Both the position numbers and the translations under genes were made by a program. A stretch of 54,528 nt of DNA from an uncultured Pelagibacteraceae bacterium (lineage in GTDB: Bacteria > Pseudomonadota > Alphaproteobacteria > Pelagibacterales > Pelagibacteraceae): contig CACKWM010000006.1 of NCBI GenBank assembly GCA_902603905.1, positions 1 to 54,528 on the forward strand, in the 5' to 3' direction. Numbering within the stretch: position 1 is the first letter of the stretch; every line of letters begins with the position of its first letter. Of this stretch, positions 42,334-51,321 are shown one piece after another. Below the pieces are notes generated by a model. It searched no databases. It was not told the origin of the DNA and worked only from the letters and a program-made list of their open reading frames with translations.

Positions 42334-43880
42334 TTAAAATTAAAATTACTAACCAGTTTATCTAAATATTTTTCATACTTATTAGATGATTTAATGGCTG
42401 ATTTATAAATTGGTTTTCTAGCTTGATTAAAACTAACAGTTTTAATTACTCTTTTATTTTCATAATGTTTTAGACAATTAGGATCCCAATTAAGTTCACA
42501 AAATTTAATTAAATTTTTTATTTCTATTTCTGAGTTATTTATTAAATTTTCATAATTTAAGTCATAAATATTATTTGAAAAGTATTTTTTCCAAAATTTC
42601 ATAATATTTTCGTATTCATTATAGTATTTAGCTAAATCTTCTAAATCATTAGAAAAATTTAATGTTCCACCAAAATAGTTTTTAAAATTTGACCAACAAA
42701 CATCTACTGGATTTCTTTTACAATTAATTATTTTTATATTAGGAAAAATATTAATTAAAAAACCTATATATCTAAAATTAAGTGGTGTTTTATCGGTGAA
42801 TGATTTCTCTGAACTATCCATAGATGATATTTGCTGCAAATAGTAATCTTGGGAATTATTTAATTTTTTTTCTAAATCATTAATTTCACTAAAATTTTTT
42901 GTGCTTTTGTCTTGTAAAAAATTTTTATTAATTGTTGATGGAATAAAAGGAATTTCACCCCCACCAAAAACATTATTATGTGAAGATAATATTTGCTCAG
43001 TTAATGAAGTTCCAGATCTTGGCATGCCTAAAATAAAAATTATTTTTCTTTCATTTTTTTTTATTTTGAAATTTTTGTAAATTTTAAAAATATTTTTTAT
43101 TTTTTCAAATTTTTTAATATCATCTTGAATACTATAATTTGTAATTTTCTTTTTTATAGAATTTCCTTTATTGTAATGACTAAAAGCATTTTCATAATCA
43201 TTTATATCTTCATAACATTTGCCTAATCCAAAATGTAATTGAAGAATTTGATAATCACTTAATTTTGAATCTGAAACTTTTTTTAACATGATTTTAAAGT
43301 GTTCATTATTTTCATCATATTTTGTTATTAGTGACAGCACTCTATCAGCCTCAGAAAAATTGGGATTAATTTCTAATGTTTTTTCTAAATATTCTTTTGA
43401 TTTTTCAAATTCACCTAAACTTTGATAAATTATAGCTAAATTAAAATTTGTTACTAAAATGTTACTGTTTATTGATAAAGATTTTTTGTAATATTTTATT
43501 GCTTCGTCAATTAAATTTAAATCTTTTTTTAAATTTGCTAAATTATTTAAAATATTAATATAGTTTGGTTCTAACTCCAAACCTCTTTGAAAATGTTTTT
43601 CTGCCTCTATGAATTGTTCTAAATTGTGATAACTGATTCCAAGATTATTTAAGTGTAACACGTTTCTTGGATAAAGTAGAAGAGCATCATGCATTATTTG
43701 AACAGAATTATTAAATTCACCTTTTTTTTGAAAAGCCAATGAAAGTAGGTTAAAAACCACTGGATGCTGTGTTTTTTTTAAAAGTATTTTCGCATCTAAA
43801 ATAACTTCATCAAGCAGTCCTGCTTGAAGTTTATTAGCAATTTTTTCAACTTTTTTTTTTAGGTCAATATCTGATAACAT
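42330..43880 (-). CDS. TPR-repeat sulfotransferase
   Basis: A two-part protein of 516 aa. Residues 1-245 are tetratricopeptide repeats, with the paired-helix pattern (for example GISYHNLEQFIEAEKHFQRGLELEPNY split over 81-107). Residues 278-500 are a sulfotransferase: the 5'-phosphosulfate loop GMPRSGTSLTEQIL at 285-298 and the 3'-phosphate motif CKRNPVDVCWSNF at 387-399 would bind PAPS. The acceptor is unknown; possibilities include a cell-surface glycan, lipid or peptide. It has no signal peptide. The gene is the last of the - strand run after the NlpC/P60 gene, with no gap between them. Confidence 0.87.
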   Translation of the reverse strand: MLSDIDLKKKVEKIANKLQAGLLDEVILDAKILLKKTQHPVVFNLLSLAFQKKGEFNNSVQIMHDALLLYPRNVLHLNNLGISYHNLEQFIEAEKHFQRGLELEPNYINILNNLANLKKDLNLIDEAIKYYKKSLSINSNILVTNFNLAIIYQSLGEFEKSKEYLEKTLEINPNFSEADRVLSLITKYDENNEHFKIMLKKVSDSKLSDYQILQLHFGLGKCYEDINDYENAFSHYNKGNSIKKKITNYSIQDDIKKFEKIKNIFKIYKNFKIKKNERKIIFILGMPRSGTSLTEQILSSHNNVFGGGEIPFIPSTINKNFLQDKSTKNFSEINDLEKKLNNSQDYYLQQISSMDSSEKSFTDKTPLNFRYIGFLINIFPNIKIINCKRNPVDVCWSNFKNYFGGTLNFSNDLEDLAKYYNEYENIMKFWKKYFSNNIYDLNYENLINNSEIEIKNLIKFCELNWDPNCLKHYENKRVIKTVSFNQARKPIYKSAIKSSNKYEKYLDKLVSNFNFN

Positions 43881-44606
43881 TTACTTCATTTTTCCAATTA
43901 CACTAAGGTTAGCGTTTTGTTTTATTTCATTTATTGTTTTTTTAATATTCATAATAACTACTTTTTTTTTGGGACCATAAGCATGGATTAATGATTTGTT
44001 GTTTATACATACCGCAACATGACCTGTCCAAAAAATTAAATCATTTTTTTTAAAAAATTTATTATTTTTTGATTTTTTAAAAAATTTAATTTGGTCTTTC
44101 GTATCCCTTGGACAAAATTTATTATTATATTTATAAAATATTTGAACTAACGCTGAACAGTCTATCCCTTTAAAACTTGAACCTCCCCATCTGTATTTAA
44201 TACCTTCAAAAATTTTTATTTTTGAGAAAATATTTTCGGTTTTATTTATTGGTGTTACATCTTTTTTTTTAATCCAATAGTTGTCAAATTTATAAAAACT
44301 ATTTTTTTTCTTTTTTATACTTATAAAAGAACAGAAGCTTAATTTTTTTTTAGTTTTAAAATTTTTATTGGGTTTTTTATATATTGTAGCAGATAGTTTA
44401 TTTACTTTATGTGTATTAATTACTTTTGGTTTAAATTTTTTTTTTTTAATATATCCTATATAGTTATCATATTTACTTTTTATTTTAATCCAGTTTAAAT
44501 AGTTTTTTTGGATTGAAAAGTTTTCTCCATATAATAATTGTGTTACTAATTTTGATGATAATTTTTTTTTTTCGTAAACGTTTAGTAAAATTTTAGTGTT
44601 TCTCAT
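43881..44606 (-). CDS. NlpC/P60 cysteine peptidase with SH3-like N-terminus
   Basis: A 241-aa peptidoglycan-type endopeptidase. The N-terminal 120 residues are two weak SH3-like repeats (short strands with W or Y). The NlpC/P60 domain has the catalytic C150 in YRWGGSSFKGIDCSALV, H196 in DLIFWTGHVAVC and a third polar residue H208 in LIHAYG. No signal peptide or lipobox is present, which suggests a cytoplasmic enzyme of the gamma-D-Glu-diamino-acid endopeptidase (YkfC) kind. It follows an AmpG-like muropeptide permease by 3 nt, supporting cell-wall peptide recycling. Confidence 0.88.
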   Translation of the reverse strand: MRNTKILLNVYEKKKLSSKLVTQLLYGENFSIQKNYLNWIKIKSKYDNYIGYIKKKKFKPKVINTHKVNKLSATIYKKPNKNFKTKKKLSFCSFISIKKKKNSFYKFDNYWIKKKDVTPINKTENIFSKIKIFEGIKYRWGGSSFKGIDCSALVQIFYKYNNKFCPRDTKDQIKFFKKSKNNKFFKKNDLIFWTGHVAVCINNKSLIHAYGPKKKVVIMNIKKTINEIKQNANLSVIGKMK

Positions 44607-44609
44607 ATT

Positions 44610-46085
44610 TTAATTCTTTATGGGTGCAACTTTTGATATCCAAACAATCATTAACAATACTGGAATTCCAAGAATTGCAGTTAACGTAAAGAAATTAGCA
44701 TATCCCATTATATCTACCCAACTACCTGAATATCCAGCTATCAATTTAGGTAAAAAAAGCATTATAGAACTGAAAAGTGCATACTGAGTTGCTGTAAATT
44801 TAACGGACGTTAATCCTGACAAATATACAACAAAAGCTGCACCAGCAAATCCACTTGAAATATTATCTGCAGTAATTACAATTATTAGAAATTTTATACT
44901 TATTGGAGCAACAGCCAGCCAAGCAAATAATAAATTACTTGCAGCTGCTATCAAAGCACCTAAAAATAATGCTTTCATTGTTCCAAATCTTAAAGCAAAG
45001 AAACCTCCAAGAAATCCTCCTAATATGGTAGCAAAAACTCCAAAAAATTTTGAATAAGTAGCTATTTCATTTATATCAAAACCTTTTTCTAGATAAAAAA
45101 CGTTAGCCACTACTCCCATAACAACATCGGCTATTCTATATAATCCAATTAACAATAAAATTGCTACAGCAAATTTTCCATATTTTTGTGTAAAATTTGT
45201 AATAGGTTTAATATAGAGGTTACTAGTATCTCTCATAGAAATAAATCCTACAAATATAAATGTGCTAACTATAGTTCCAGCTAAAATAAAACATAACAAA
45301 ATTCTAAAACTAGCAAATAAAAATTTGATTAAAATTTGTTCTTCATCAAATGGATTACTAATAACTTGATATAAAAAAATAAATCCTATTATTGCTAAAA
45401 TAAATACTATAAAAAATTTAAGATGATAGTTATTATTAATTAATTTTACTCTTTTAATTTTTGGTTCTGTAGAAAAAATTGTTGTTAGAATTCCTATTAA
45501 CATTAAAGAAGACATACAAAAATATACAATTTGCCATACTGCAACTTTGTAAATCTCAGTTCCTAAATATGATGCTAGCCAAAGGCTTCCAGCGCCAGAT
45601 GTTAACATAGCTATTCTGTATCCAGCTATATACATAGAAGATAGTACGCCTTGGAATTTTTGTGGAGCAGATTCAATTCTAAATGCATCAATTAAAATAT
45701 CTTGTGTTGCGCTTGAAAAAGCTACAAAAGTTATTCCTATTGCAGTAAAAACTAGAGTTTGAGAAGGATCTGTTAATGCAGTAAATATTAGAGAAACAAC
45801 AATCATAATTTGTGAAAAAAGTAACCAACTTTTACGATGACCAAATTTTTTAGATAATGGTAATTTTAAATTATCAACCAAAGGAGACCACAGATATTTA
45901 AACGCATAAGCGAACCCCGCCCAACTGAATAATGTTACTGTACTTCTACTAACTCCAGCGTTTACCAACCAAACAGACAAAGTTGAAAAAACTAATAAAA
46001 TTGGCAATCCTGCAGAAAATCCTAGAAACAGCATTTTTAAAGATTTCTTCTCAAAAAAAATTAATATGTTTTTTTCTTTAATCAT
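44610..46085 (-). CDS. ampG: AmpG-like muropeptide MFS permease
   Basis: A 491-aa major-facilitator protein with at least 12 membrane helices. AmpG features in order: LFLGFSAGLPILL, then STLSVWLVNAGVS, FKYLWSPLVD (residues 66-75 or so), HRKSWLLFSQ, SATQDILIDAFRIE and YIAGYRIAMLTSGA. AmpG imports anhydro-muropeptides for recycling. I chose ATG at 46085, which gives MIKEKNILIFFEKKS and lies 2 nt after the trkH stop. A longer frame to 46175 would overlap trkH by about 90 nt and adds a sequence without family support. Nearby NlpC/P60 fits the function. Confidence 0.88.
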   Translation of the reverse strand: MIKEKNILIFFEKKSLKMLFLGFSAGLPILLVFSTLSVWLVNAGVSRSTVTLFSWAGFAYAFKYLWSPLVDNLKLPLSKKFGHRKSWLLFSQIMIVVSLIFTALTDPSQTLVFTAIGITFVAFSSATQDILIDAFRIESAPQKFQGVLSSMYIAGYRIAMLTSGAGSLWLASYLGTEIYKVAVWQIVYFCMSSLMLIGILTTIFSTEPKIKRVKLINNNYHLKFFIVFILAIIGFIFLYQVISNPFDEEQILIKFLFASFRILLCFILAGTIVSTFIFVGFISMRDTSNLYIKPITNFTQKYGKFAVAILLLIGLYRIADVVMGVVANVFYLEKGFDINEIATYSKFFGVFATILGGFLGGFFALRFGTMKALFLGALIAAASNLLFAWLAVAPISIKFLIIVITADNISSGFAGAAFVVYLSGLTSVKFTATQYALFSSIMLFLPKLIAGYSGSWVDIMGYANFFTLTAILGIPVLLMIVWISKVAPIKN

Positions 46086-46087
46086 AA

Positions 46088-46384
46088 TTAATTTCTCCAA
46101 AAAGAAGGAAGAAATAAAACTAATATAGCAAATAATTCTAACCTTCCTAATATCATACCAATACTTAATACCCATTTAGAAAAATCTGGTAGAAGAGAAA
46201 AACTTCCATTTGGTCCAATAATTGCACCCAAACCAGGCCCAACGTTTGAAATTGCTGTTGCAGCACCAGAAATAGAAGTTATGAAATCCAAACCAGAAAG
46301 TGACAATAAGGCAGTCATTACAAAAAATATTATTATATACAAATATATAAATGAAATAATAGAAGCCATAAATTTTTCATCCAC
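46088..46384 (-). CDS. trkH: TrkH potassium transporter, C-terminal part (out of frame with the N-terminal part)
   Basis: These 98 residues are the end of TrkH: the last membrane helices, the fourth selectivity-filter loop NVGPGLGAIIGPNGSFS, and the terminal GRLELFAILVLFLPSFWRN. The coordinates given start at the first ATG, but the homologous reading frame continues upstream to about 46440 (IIYPRGIFIIKYENNSV), where it meets the N-terminal part in another frame. It is unlikely to be expressed as a separate protein from this ATG. Confidence 0.85.
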   Translation of the reverse strand: MDEKFMASIISFIYLYIIIFFVMTALLSLSGLDFITSISGAATAISNVGPGLGAIIGPNGSFSLLPDFSKWVLSIGMILGRLELFAILVLFLPSFWRN

Positions 46385-46418
46385 ACTATTATTTTCATAT
46401 TTAATTATGAAAATTCCT

Positions 46419-47534
46419 CTAGGGTAAATAATTTTTTTTTAACTGATTAACTAAAAAAAGATATAATATTTGAACTCTAAAAATTTTTATTCCGCAAGTA
46501 GTGGATCCGGCACATCCACCAATAAACATTAATATAAGGAAAAATATTAATGAGAAGCTTCCCCAATTGTCAAATTCTTTTGTTACATATCCTGTCCCAG
46601 TCAAAATTGATATAACATTAAAAGATATTGCTCTTAAATTAATCTCTTCAAAATTTTTATTTTGTAATAATAAATAAAAAAATAATATAAGTATTGAAAT
46701 TATAATTATTTTAATAAATGATCTTATCTGAGAGTCTGAAATGAATATTTTTTTATCTCCACTTAAAAATTTAATATAAGCAATAAAAGGTATACTACCC
46801 AAGATGATAAAAATTATAGAAGTTATTTCAATAGTTGCACTATCAAAATATCCTATAGATTCATTGTAATTAGAAAAACCACCAGTGGCAATTGTTGTCA
46901 TGGAGTGGGTTAAACTATCAAAAAAATTCATTCCAAAGATTTTATAAAAAAACGCACAAAGCAATGTTAATCCTGAGTAGATTAAAATTAGTCTTATTGA
47001 AATTTCTTTTGATTTTGGTAAAATTTTTTCAGATTTATCACTAGTTGATATTTTAAATAGTTGCATTCCACCAACATTCATTATTGGCATTAATGTTATG
47101 GCCATTACAATTATACCAATTCCACCAAGCCATTGAAGAATTGCTCTCCAAAAAAGAATTGCCTTAGGGGATTCATTTAAATTTGTAATTATAGTCGAAC
47201 CAGTGGTTGTTATGCCCGACATACTTTCAAAGATCGCGTCAGTAATCGATAATTCAAGATTTGAAAAAATAAACGGTAACGATCCAAATATTGCAATACT
47301 AATCCAAGATAAAGATGTTAGTAAAAAAGCTTGTTGTAAATTTAATTTTTTTTCATGATTTAAATTTGATAAAAAAAATAATACTCCAAATATTATTGTT
47401 ATTATTCCAGCACCAATAAATGACGAATCTAGCTGATTATAAATAACCTGAATTATAATGGGAATCAGCATCGAGATACCCAGAATAATTTGCAGAACAC
47501 CTAAGGTAAAAAAAACAGTTTTATAATTGGACAT
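46419..47534 (-). CDS. trkH: TrkH potassium transporter, N-terminal part (frame broken)
   Basis: The first 371 residues of the Trk potassium-uptake channel subunit, which works with cytoplasmic TrkA. Three of its four pore loops are present: TTGS at 110-113, TGGF at 217-220 and TGTGY at 312-316. The frame then runs into NYLP-stop just after an A9 run at 46440-46432. Removing one A joins it to the C-terminal part and gives a normal 482-aa TrkH. Without the fourth loop this fragment could not form a proper pore. Confidence 0.88.
   Translation of the reverse strand: MSNYKTVFFTLGVLQIILGISMLIPIIIQVIYNQLDSSFIGAGIITIIFGVLFFLSNLNHEKKLNLQQAFLLTSLSWISIAIFGSLPFIFSNLELSITDAIFESMSGITTTGSTIITNLNESPKAILFWRAILQWLGGIGIIVMAITLMPIMNVGGMQLFKISTSDKSEKILPKSKEISIRLILIYSGLTLLCAFFYKIFGMNFFDSLTHSMTTIATGGFSNYNESIGYFDSATIEITSIIFIILGSIPFIAYIKFLSGDKKIFISDSQIRSFIKIIIISILILFFYLLLQNKNFEEINLRAISFNVISILTGTGYVTKEFDNWGSFSLIFFLILMFIGGCAGSTTCGIKIFRVQILYLFLVNQLKKNYLP
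46432..46440 (-). other. A9 run where the trkH frame breaks
   Basis: On the - strand nine A residues follow CAGTT. With nine the frame ends at TAG (46421-46419); with eight it continues as KKIIYPRGIFIIKYENNSVD into the rest of TrkH. It may be a sequencing or assembly error, a real mutation, or a slippage site that restores the frame in part of the transcripts. Confidence 0.85.
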
Positions 47535-47625
47535 TTTGAATGAACATTATTTTATGGTAAATAAATTTCAACTCTATAAGAATTAATAAAAACCCCAAAT
47601 ATAAGATATTTTGTTATTATAAATA
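47535..47625 (+). other. Divergent trkH-lysS intergenic region
   Basis: Promoters for both directions must lie here, but although several TATAAA-like boxes occur I found no convincing -35/-10 pair on either strand. No tRNA or hairpin was seen. Confidence 0.4.
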
Positions 47626-49188
47626 GTGATCGAAAAAATAAATTTAGATAAAACTAATGCCTGGCCGTTCGTTGAGGCAAAAAAAATATTAAAAGACAAA
47701 AAAATTTCTATTGAAAAAAAGGGAAAAATTACCTTACAAACTGGATATGGTCCAAGTGGCCTTCCACACATTGGAACTTTTGGTGAAGTTGCCAGAACTT
47801 CAATGATAGTTAATGCACTAAATCATCTAACAGATATACCAAAAGAAATTATTACATTTTCTGATGATATGGATGGGCTAAGAAAAATTCCGGATAATGT
47901 GCCCAATCAAGAGCTTTTAAATCAAAACTTGCACAAACCTTTGACTAGTGTACCTGATCCTTTCAAAAAATATAATAGTTTTGGAGAACATAATAATGAG
48001 ATGTTAAAAAATTTTTTAAATCAATTTAATTTTCAATATAATTTTAAAAGCTCCACGGCTCTTTATAAGTCAGGTTTTTTTAATTCTACATTACAAATTG
48101 TTCTAGAAAAATATCAAGATATTATGGACATAATTATTCCAACACTAGGTAAAGAGCGTCAAAAAACATACAGTCCATTCTTACCAGTTTGCCCAGAAAC
48201 TGGAGTTGTTTTAGAAATTCCTGTTCTAGAAATTTTAAAAGAAAAATCAAAAATAATATTTGATAATAATGGAAAAAAACTTGAGGTAAATATTTTAAAT
48301 GGAAATTGCAAATTGCAATGGAAGGTAGATTGGGCCATGAGATGGTACGCCCTTGATATTGATTTTGAAATGTATGGAAAAGATTTAATCGAGAGTGCAA
48401 TATTATCAACAAAAATAATTAAACTAATGGGAAAAAATAATCCATCAGGATTTGCTTATGAGCTTTTTTTAGACGAGAAAGGTGAAAAAATTTCTAAATC
48501 AAAAGGTAACGGCATAACAATTGATCAATGGTTAAAATATGCATCACCAGAGAGCTTATCTTTATTTATGTATCAAAATCCAAAAAGAGCAAAAAAACTT
48601 TATAAAGAAATTGTACCAAAGGCAGTAGATGAATATTTAGATTTTATTGAAAAAGGAAATAGTCAAAATGAATTACAATTATTGATGAATCCAGTTTGGC
48701 ATGTACATAACGGAAAAATGCCAAAGGAAAAAATTATCATGACTTTTTCAATGTTATTAAATTTAGTTGAAGCAAGTAATGCTGATACAAAAGAATTACT
48801 ATGGAAATTTGTCAAAAAATATAAAAAAGATATTTTTGAAAATGAACATCCAATTTTTGATAATTTGATAAAATATGCAATTAAGTATTTTCAAGATGTA
48901 ATTAAACAAAAGAAAAAATACAAAAAACCAAATGATAGTGAAAAAAAAGTTCTTAATGCATTAATTAATACTTTGGACACTTGTAATGATGAAATGACCC
49001 CAGAAGATATACAGACTAAAATTTATTCTGTTGGCAAAGAGAATGGTTATAAAGAAAATTTAAGAGATTGGTTTAAATTAATTTACGAAGTAGTTTTTGG
49101 AGATGAAAATGGACCTAGAATGGGAAATTTCATAAGTTTTTTTGGAGTTAGTGAAACTAAACAACTTATTAAAGATAAAATAAAATAA
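47626..49188 (+). CDS. lysS: Class I lysyl-tRNA synthetase
   Basis: This enzyme charges tRNA-Lys. It is the archaeal-type class I LysRS, unrelated to the common bacterial class II enzyme. The 520-aa protein has the HIGH-type motif PHIGT at residues 47-51 within TGYGPSGLPHIGTFGEVART, and KISKSKGNG at 288-296 as KMSKS. Further agreement: WKVDWAMRWYALDIDFEMYGKD and PSGFAYELFLDEKG. The start is GTG at 47626, with no clear ribosome-binding site. Class I LysRS is known in many alphaproteobacteria. It overlaps pyrD by 1 nt. Confidence 0.95.
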   Translation: MIEKINLDKTNAWPFVEAKKILKDKKISIEKKGKITLQTGYGPSGLPHIGTFGEVARTSMIVNALNHLTDIPKEIITFSDDMDGLRKIPDNVPNQELLNQNLHKPLTSVPDPFKKYNSFGEHNNEMLKNFLNQFNFQYNFKSSTALYKSGFFNSTLQIVLEKYQDIMDIIIPTLGKERQKTYSPFLPVCPETGVVLEIPVLEILKEKSKIIFDNNGKKLEVNILNGNCKLQWKVDWAMRWYALDIDFEMYGKDLIESAILSTKIIKLMGKNNPSGFAYELFLDEKGEKISKSKGNGITIDQWLKYASPESLSLFMYQNPKRAKKLYKEIVPKAVDEYLDFIEKGNSQNELQLLMNPVWHVHNGKMPKEKIIMTFSMLLNLVEASNADTKELLWKFVKKYKKDIFENEHPIFDNLIKYAIKYFQDVIKQKKKYKKPNDSEKKVLNALINTLDTCNDEMTPEDIQTKIYSVGKENGYKENLRDWFKLIYEVVFGDENGPRMGNFISFFGVSETKQLIKDKIK

Positions 49189-50237
49189 TGTTCTCAAAAT
49201 TACGATCTTTAATTTTTAAGCTTGATCCAGAAATTGCCCATAATTTAGCAATAAAATCTTTAAAATTTAATTTAGTTCCAAATATTTTTGATGAAAATAA
49301 AAATGATCCAATGTTTAAAACAAATTTATTTGGAAAACAAATAGAGAATCCAATAGGTTTAGCAGCTGGATTTGATAAAAATGCGGAGGTGTATAATGCA
49401 TTGTTTAAATTGGGATTTGGCTTTGTAGAAGCTGGAACTGTTACACCTATAAAACAACCTGGTAATCCAAAACCAAGAATTTTTAGACTTGAAGAAGATC
49501 AGGCACTTATTAATAGGTTAGGATTTAATAGCTTTGGCGCTGATAATGTAAGTTCTAAAATTAAGTCAAATCAGCCAACTGGTTTATTAGGTCTAAATAT
49601 AGGTCCTAACAAGGATAGCAAAGATAAATTGAATGACTACCTAATTTGTCTTAAAAAATTTCATGATATTGCAGACTACATAACTATAAATATTTCATCA
49701 CCTAATACAGAAAATTTAAGAGATTTCCATGATCAAAATAAATTAGAAAAATTAATAGGTTCAATTGATTTACAAATGAAAGAATTAAAATCAAATACAC
49801 CAATAGTCATTAAAATTTCTCCAGATATTTTAGATGAACAGGCAACTCAGATAAGCGAGATATTGTTAAATCATCAAATTAAAGCAATAATTGTATCAAA
49901 TACCACCGAAAGAAAGAGAGAAAATTTAACCAATATATCAAAACATCAAAAAGGTGGATTATCAGGCAAACCTTTAGAATCAAGATCGAATCAATTAATA
50001 AATATTTTTTATAATTTGTTAAAAGGCAAAATCCCAATTATTGGCGTTGGAGGAGTTGATTCTGGAGAAAGTGCTTATGCTAAATTTTTAGCTGGTGCAA
50101 ATTTCATACAACTGTATACAGGAATGGTTTATGAAGGTCCAAATATTGTTGTTAAAATTAAAAAAGAGTTAAAAGAATTATTGATAAATAAAGGCGCAAG
50201 TAATTTTCAAGATATAATTGGCAAGAAAGAAAATTAA
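49188..50237 (+). CDS. pyrD: Dihydroorotate dehydrogenase (quinone)
   Basis: PyrD class 2 oxidises dihydroorotate to orotate and passes electrons to quinone at the membrane. The 349-aa protein has the N-terminal amphipathic part (LDPEIAHNLAIKSLK), GLAAGFDKNAEVYNALFKLGFGFVE at 57-81, PGNPKPRIFRL and the active-site Ser S171 in NISSPNTENLRDF. FMN-binding VSNTTE, GGLSGKPL and GVGGVDSGESAYAKFLAGA follow. It ends convergently with the TSUP gene, sharing TTAA at 50234-50237. Confidence 0.96.
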   Translation: MFSKLRSLIFKLDPEIAHNLAIKSLKFNLVPNIFDENKNDPMFKTNLFGKQIENPIGLAAGFDKNAEVYNALFKLGFGFVEAGTVTPIKQPGNPKPRIFRLEEDQALINRLGFNSFGADNVSSKIKSNQPTGLLGLNIGPNKDSKDKLNDYLICLKKFHDIADYITINISSPNTENLRDFHDQNKLEKLIGSIDLQMKELKSNTPIVIKISPDILDEQATQISEILLNHQIKAIIVSNTTERKRENLTNISKHQKGGLSGKPLESRSNQLINIFYNLLKGKIPIIGVGGVDSGESAYAKFLAGANFIQLYTGMVYEGPNIVVKIKKELKELLINKGASNFQDIIGKKEN

Positions 50238-51313
50238 TTTTTTTGTGTATATTTTTTTCTTAAATTAGAAAAAAATCTTCTAATAAAAGCCGCAGAAATT
50301 CCTAATACAACAGCAAAAATAATAGAAATGATTCCATAAATAATAGAAAAATTTTCTGAAAGATTTTTAATAAAATTTGAAAAAGGACCTAAATTTTTTG
50401 TCCCATTATTAATTACTTGTATTGGATCATGGATTGCAAAAAAACTATCGTATGCAATAGCTATACCTACAGCTAATAAAAGAATCGCTAAAAGAGTTTT
50501 TAGTTCTGAACTATCAATAAATTCACCAATTTTTTGTCCAATTTGCACACCAACAATTGATCCACAGACTAACATTGAAACTAAAATTAGGTCTATGGAT
50601 CCATAATTAAACGCATGAAGAACTGTTACAATTGCACTAACAAAAATAGTTACAAATAAAGATGTTCCTGGAATTAATTTAGTTGGCATTCCAATAATAT
50701 AAATCATTGCAGGAACCAATATAAATGCACCACCAATGCCCATAATTGCCGCAATAAAACCAACCAATAAACCAATTACAATTGGAGTAAAAGCACTTTC
50801 ATATAATTTTGATTTTTTAAATCTCATTCTCAAAGGAAGACCATGTATCCAATAATGAGAATGTAATTTTTTTTTTATAATAATTTTTTTTCTAGCTCTA
50901 TCTATTTCTCCAATACCCTGAACTAGCATTGCAGTTCCAATAATAGCTAGAACATACATGTAAGCCAAGGAAATCACTATGTCTATTTTTCCTATTCCTT
51001 TAAAGTAAGTAAAAGTAAGAATTCCAATGATTGTTCCTGCTGCTCCACCTGCAACAATCATTAATCCCATTTTATAATCCAATGTATTTTTTAACCAATG
51101 TGTTGTTGAACCTGAAACAGATGTTGCAAGTATATTATTTGCTTCATTTGCGACAGCATATGTTGGAGGTATACCCATGAAAATTAAAAATGGAGTCATA
51201 AGAAATCCACCACCAACTCCAAATAATCCTGATAACACCCCAACGACTGTACTAAGAGAAAAAATTGATATTATATTTACTGATACTTCTGCAATGGGTA
51301 GAAAAACTTCCAT
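50234..51313 (-). CDS. TauE/SafE (TSUP) family membrane exporter
   Basis: A 359-aa membrane protein with two homologous halves. Each half opens with the family signature: GVLSGLFGVGGGFLMTPFLIFMG near residue 25 and GLLVGFIAAIMGIGGAFILVPAMIY near residue 180. About eight helices are visible plus one more at the C-terminus. TSUP proteins move sulfite, sulfoacetate, taurine-derived anions or other small organic acids; the substrate cannot be read from sequence. ATG 51313 lies 8 nt after the stop of a small upstream gene that likely shares its transcript. Confidence 0.88.
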   Translation of the reverse strand: MEVFLPIAEVSVNIISIFSLSTVVGVLSGLFGVGGGFLMTPFLIFMGIPPTYAVANEANNILATSVSGSTTHWLKNTLDYKMGLMIVAGGAAGTIIGILTFTYFKGIGKIDIVISLAYMYVLAIIGTAMLVQGIGEIDRARKKIIIKKKLHSHYWIHGLPLRMRFKKSKLYESAFTPIVIGLLVGFIAAIMGIGGAFILVPAMIYIIGMPTKLIPGTSLFVTIFVSAIVTVLHAFNYGSIDLILVSMLVCGSIVGVQIGQKIGEFIDSSELKTLLAILLLAVGIAIAYDSFFAIHDPIQVINNGTKNLGPFSNFIKNLSENFSIIYGIISIIFAVVLGISAAFIRRFFSNLRKKYTQKN

Positions 51314-51321
51314 CTATTTTT

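Noticed and set aside
46085-46175. N-terminal extension of the AmpG-like permease to 46175
   Set aside because: It would lie inside the conserved trkH 3' end and encodes 30 residues with no match to AmpG; ATG 46085 begins the recognisable protein.
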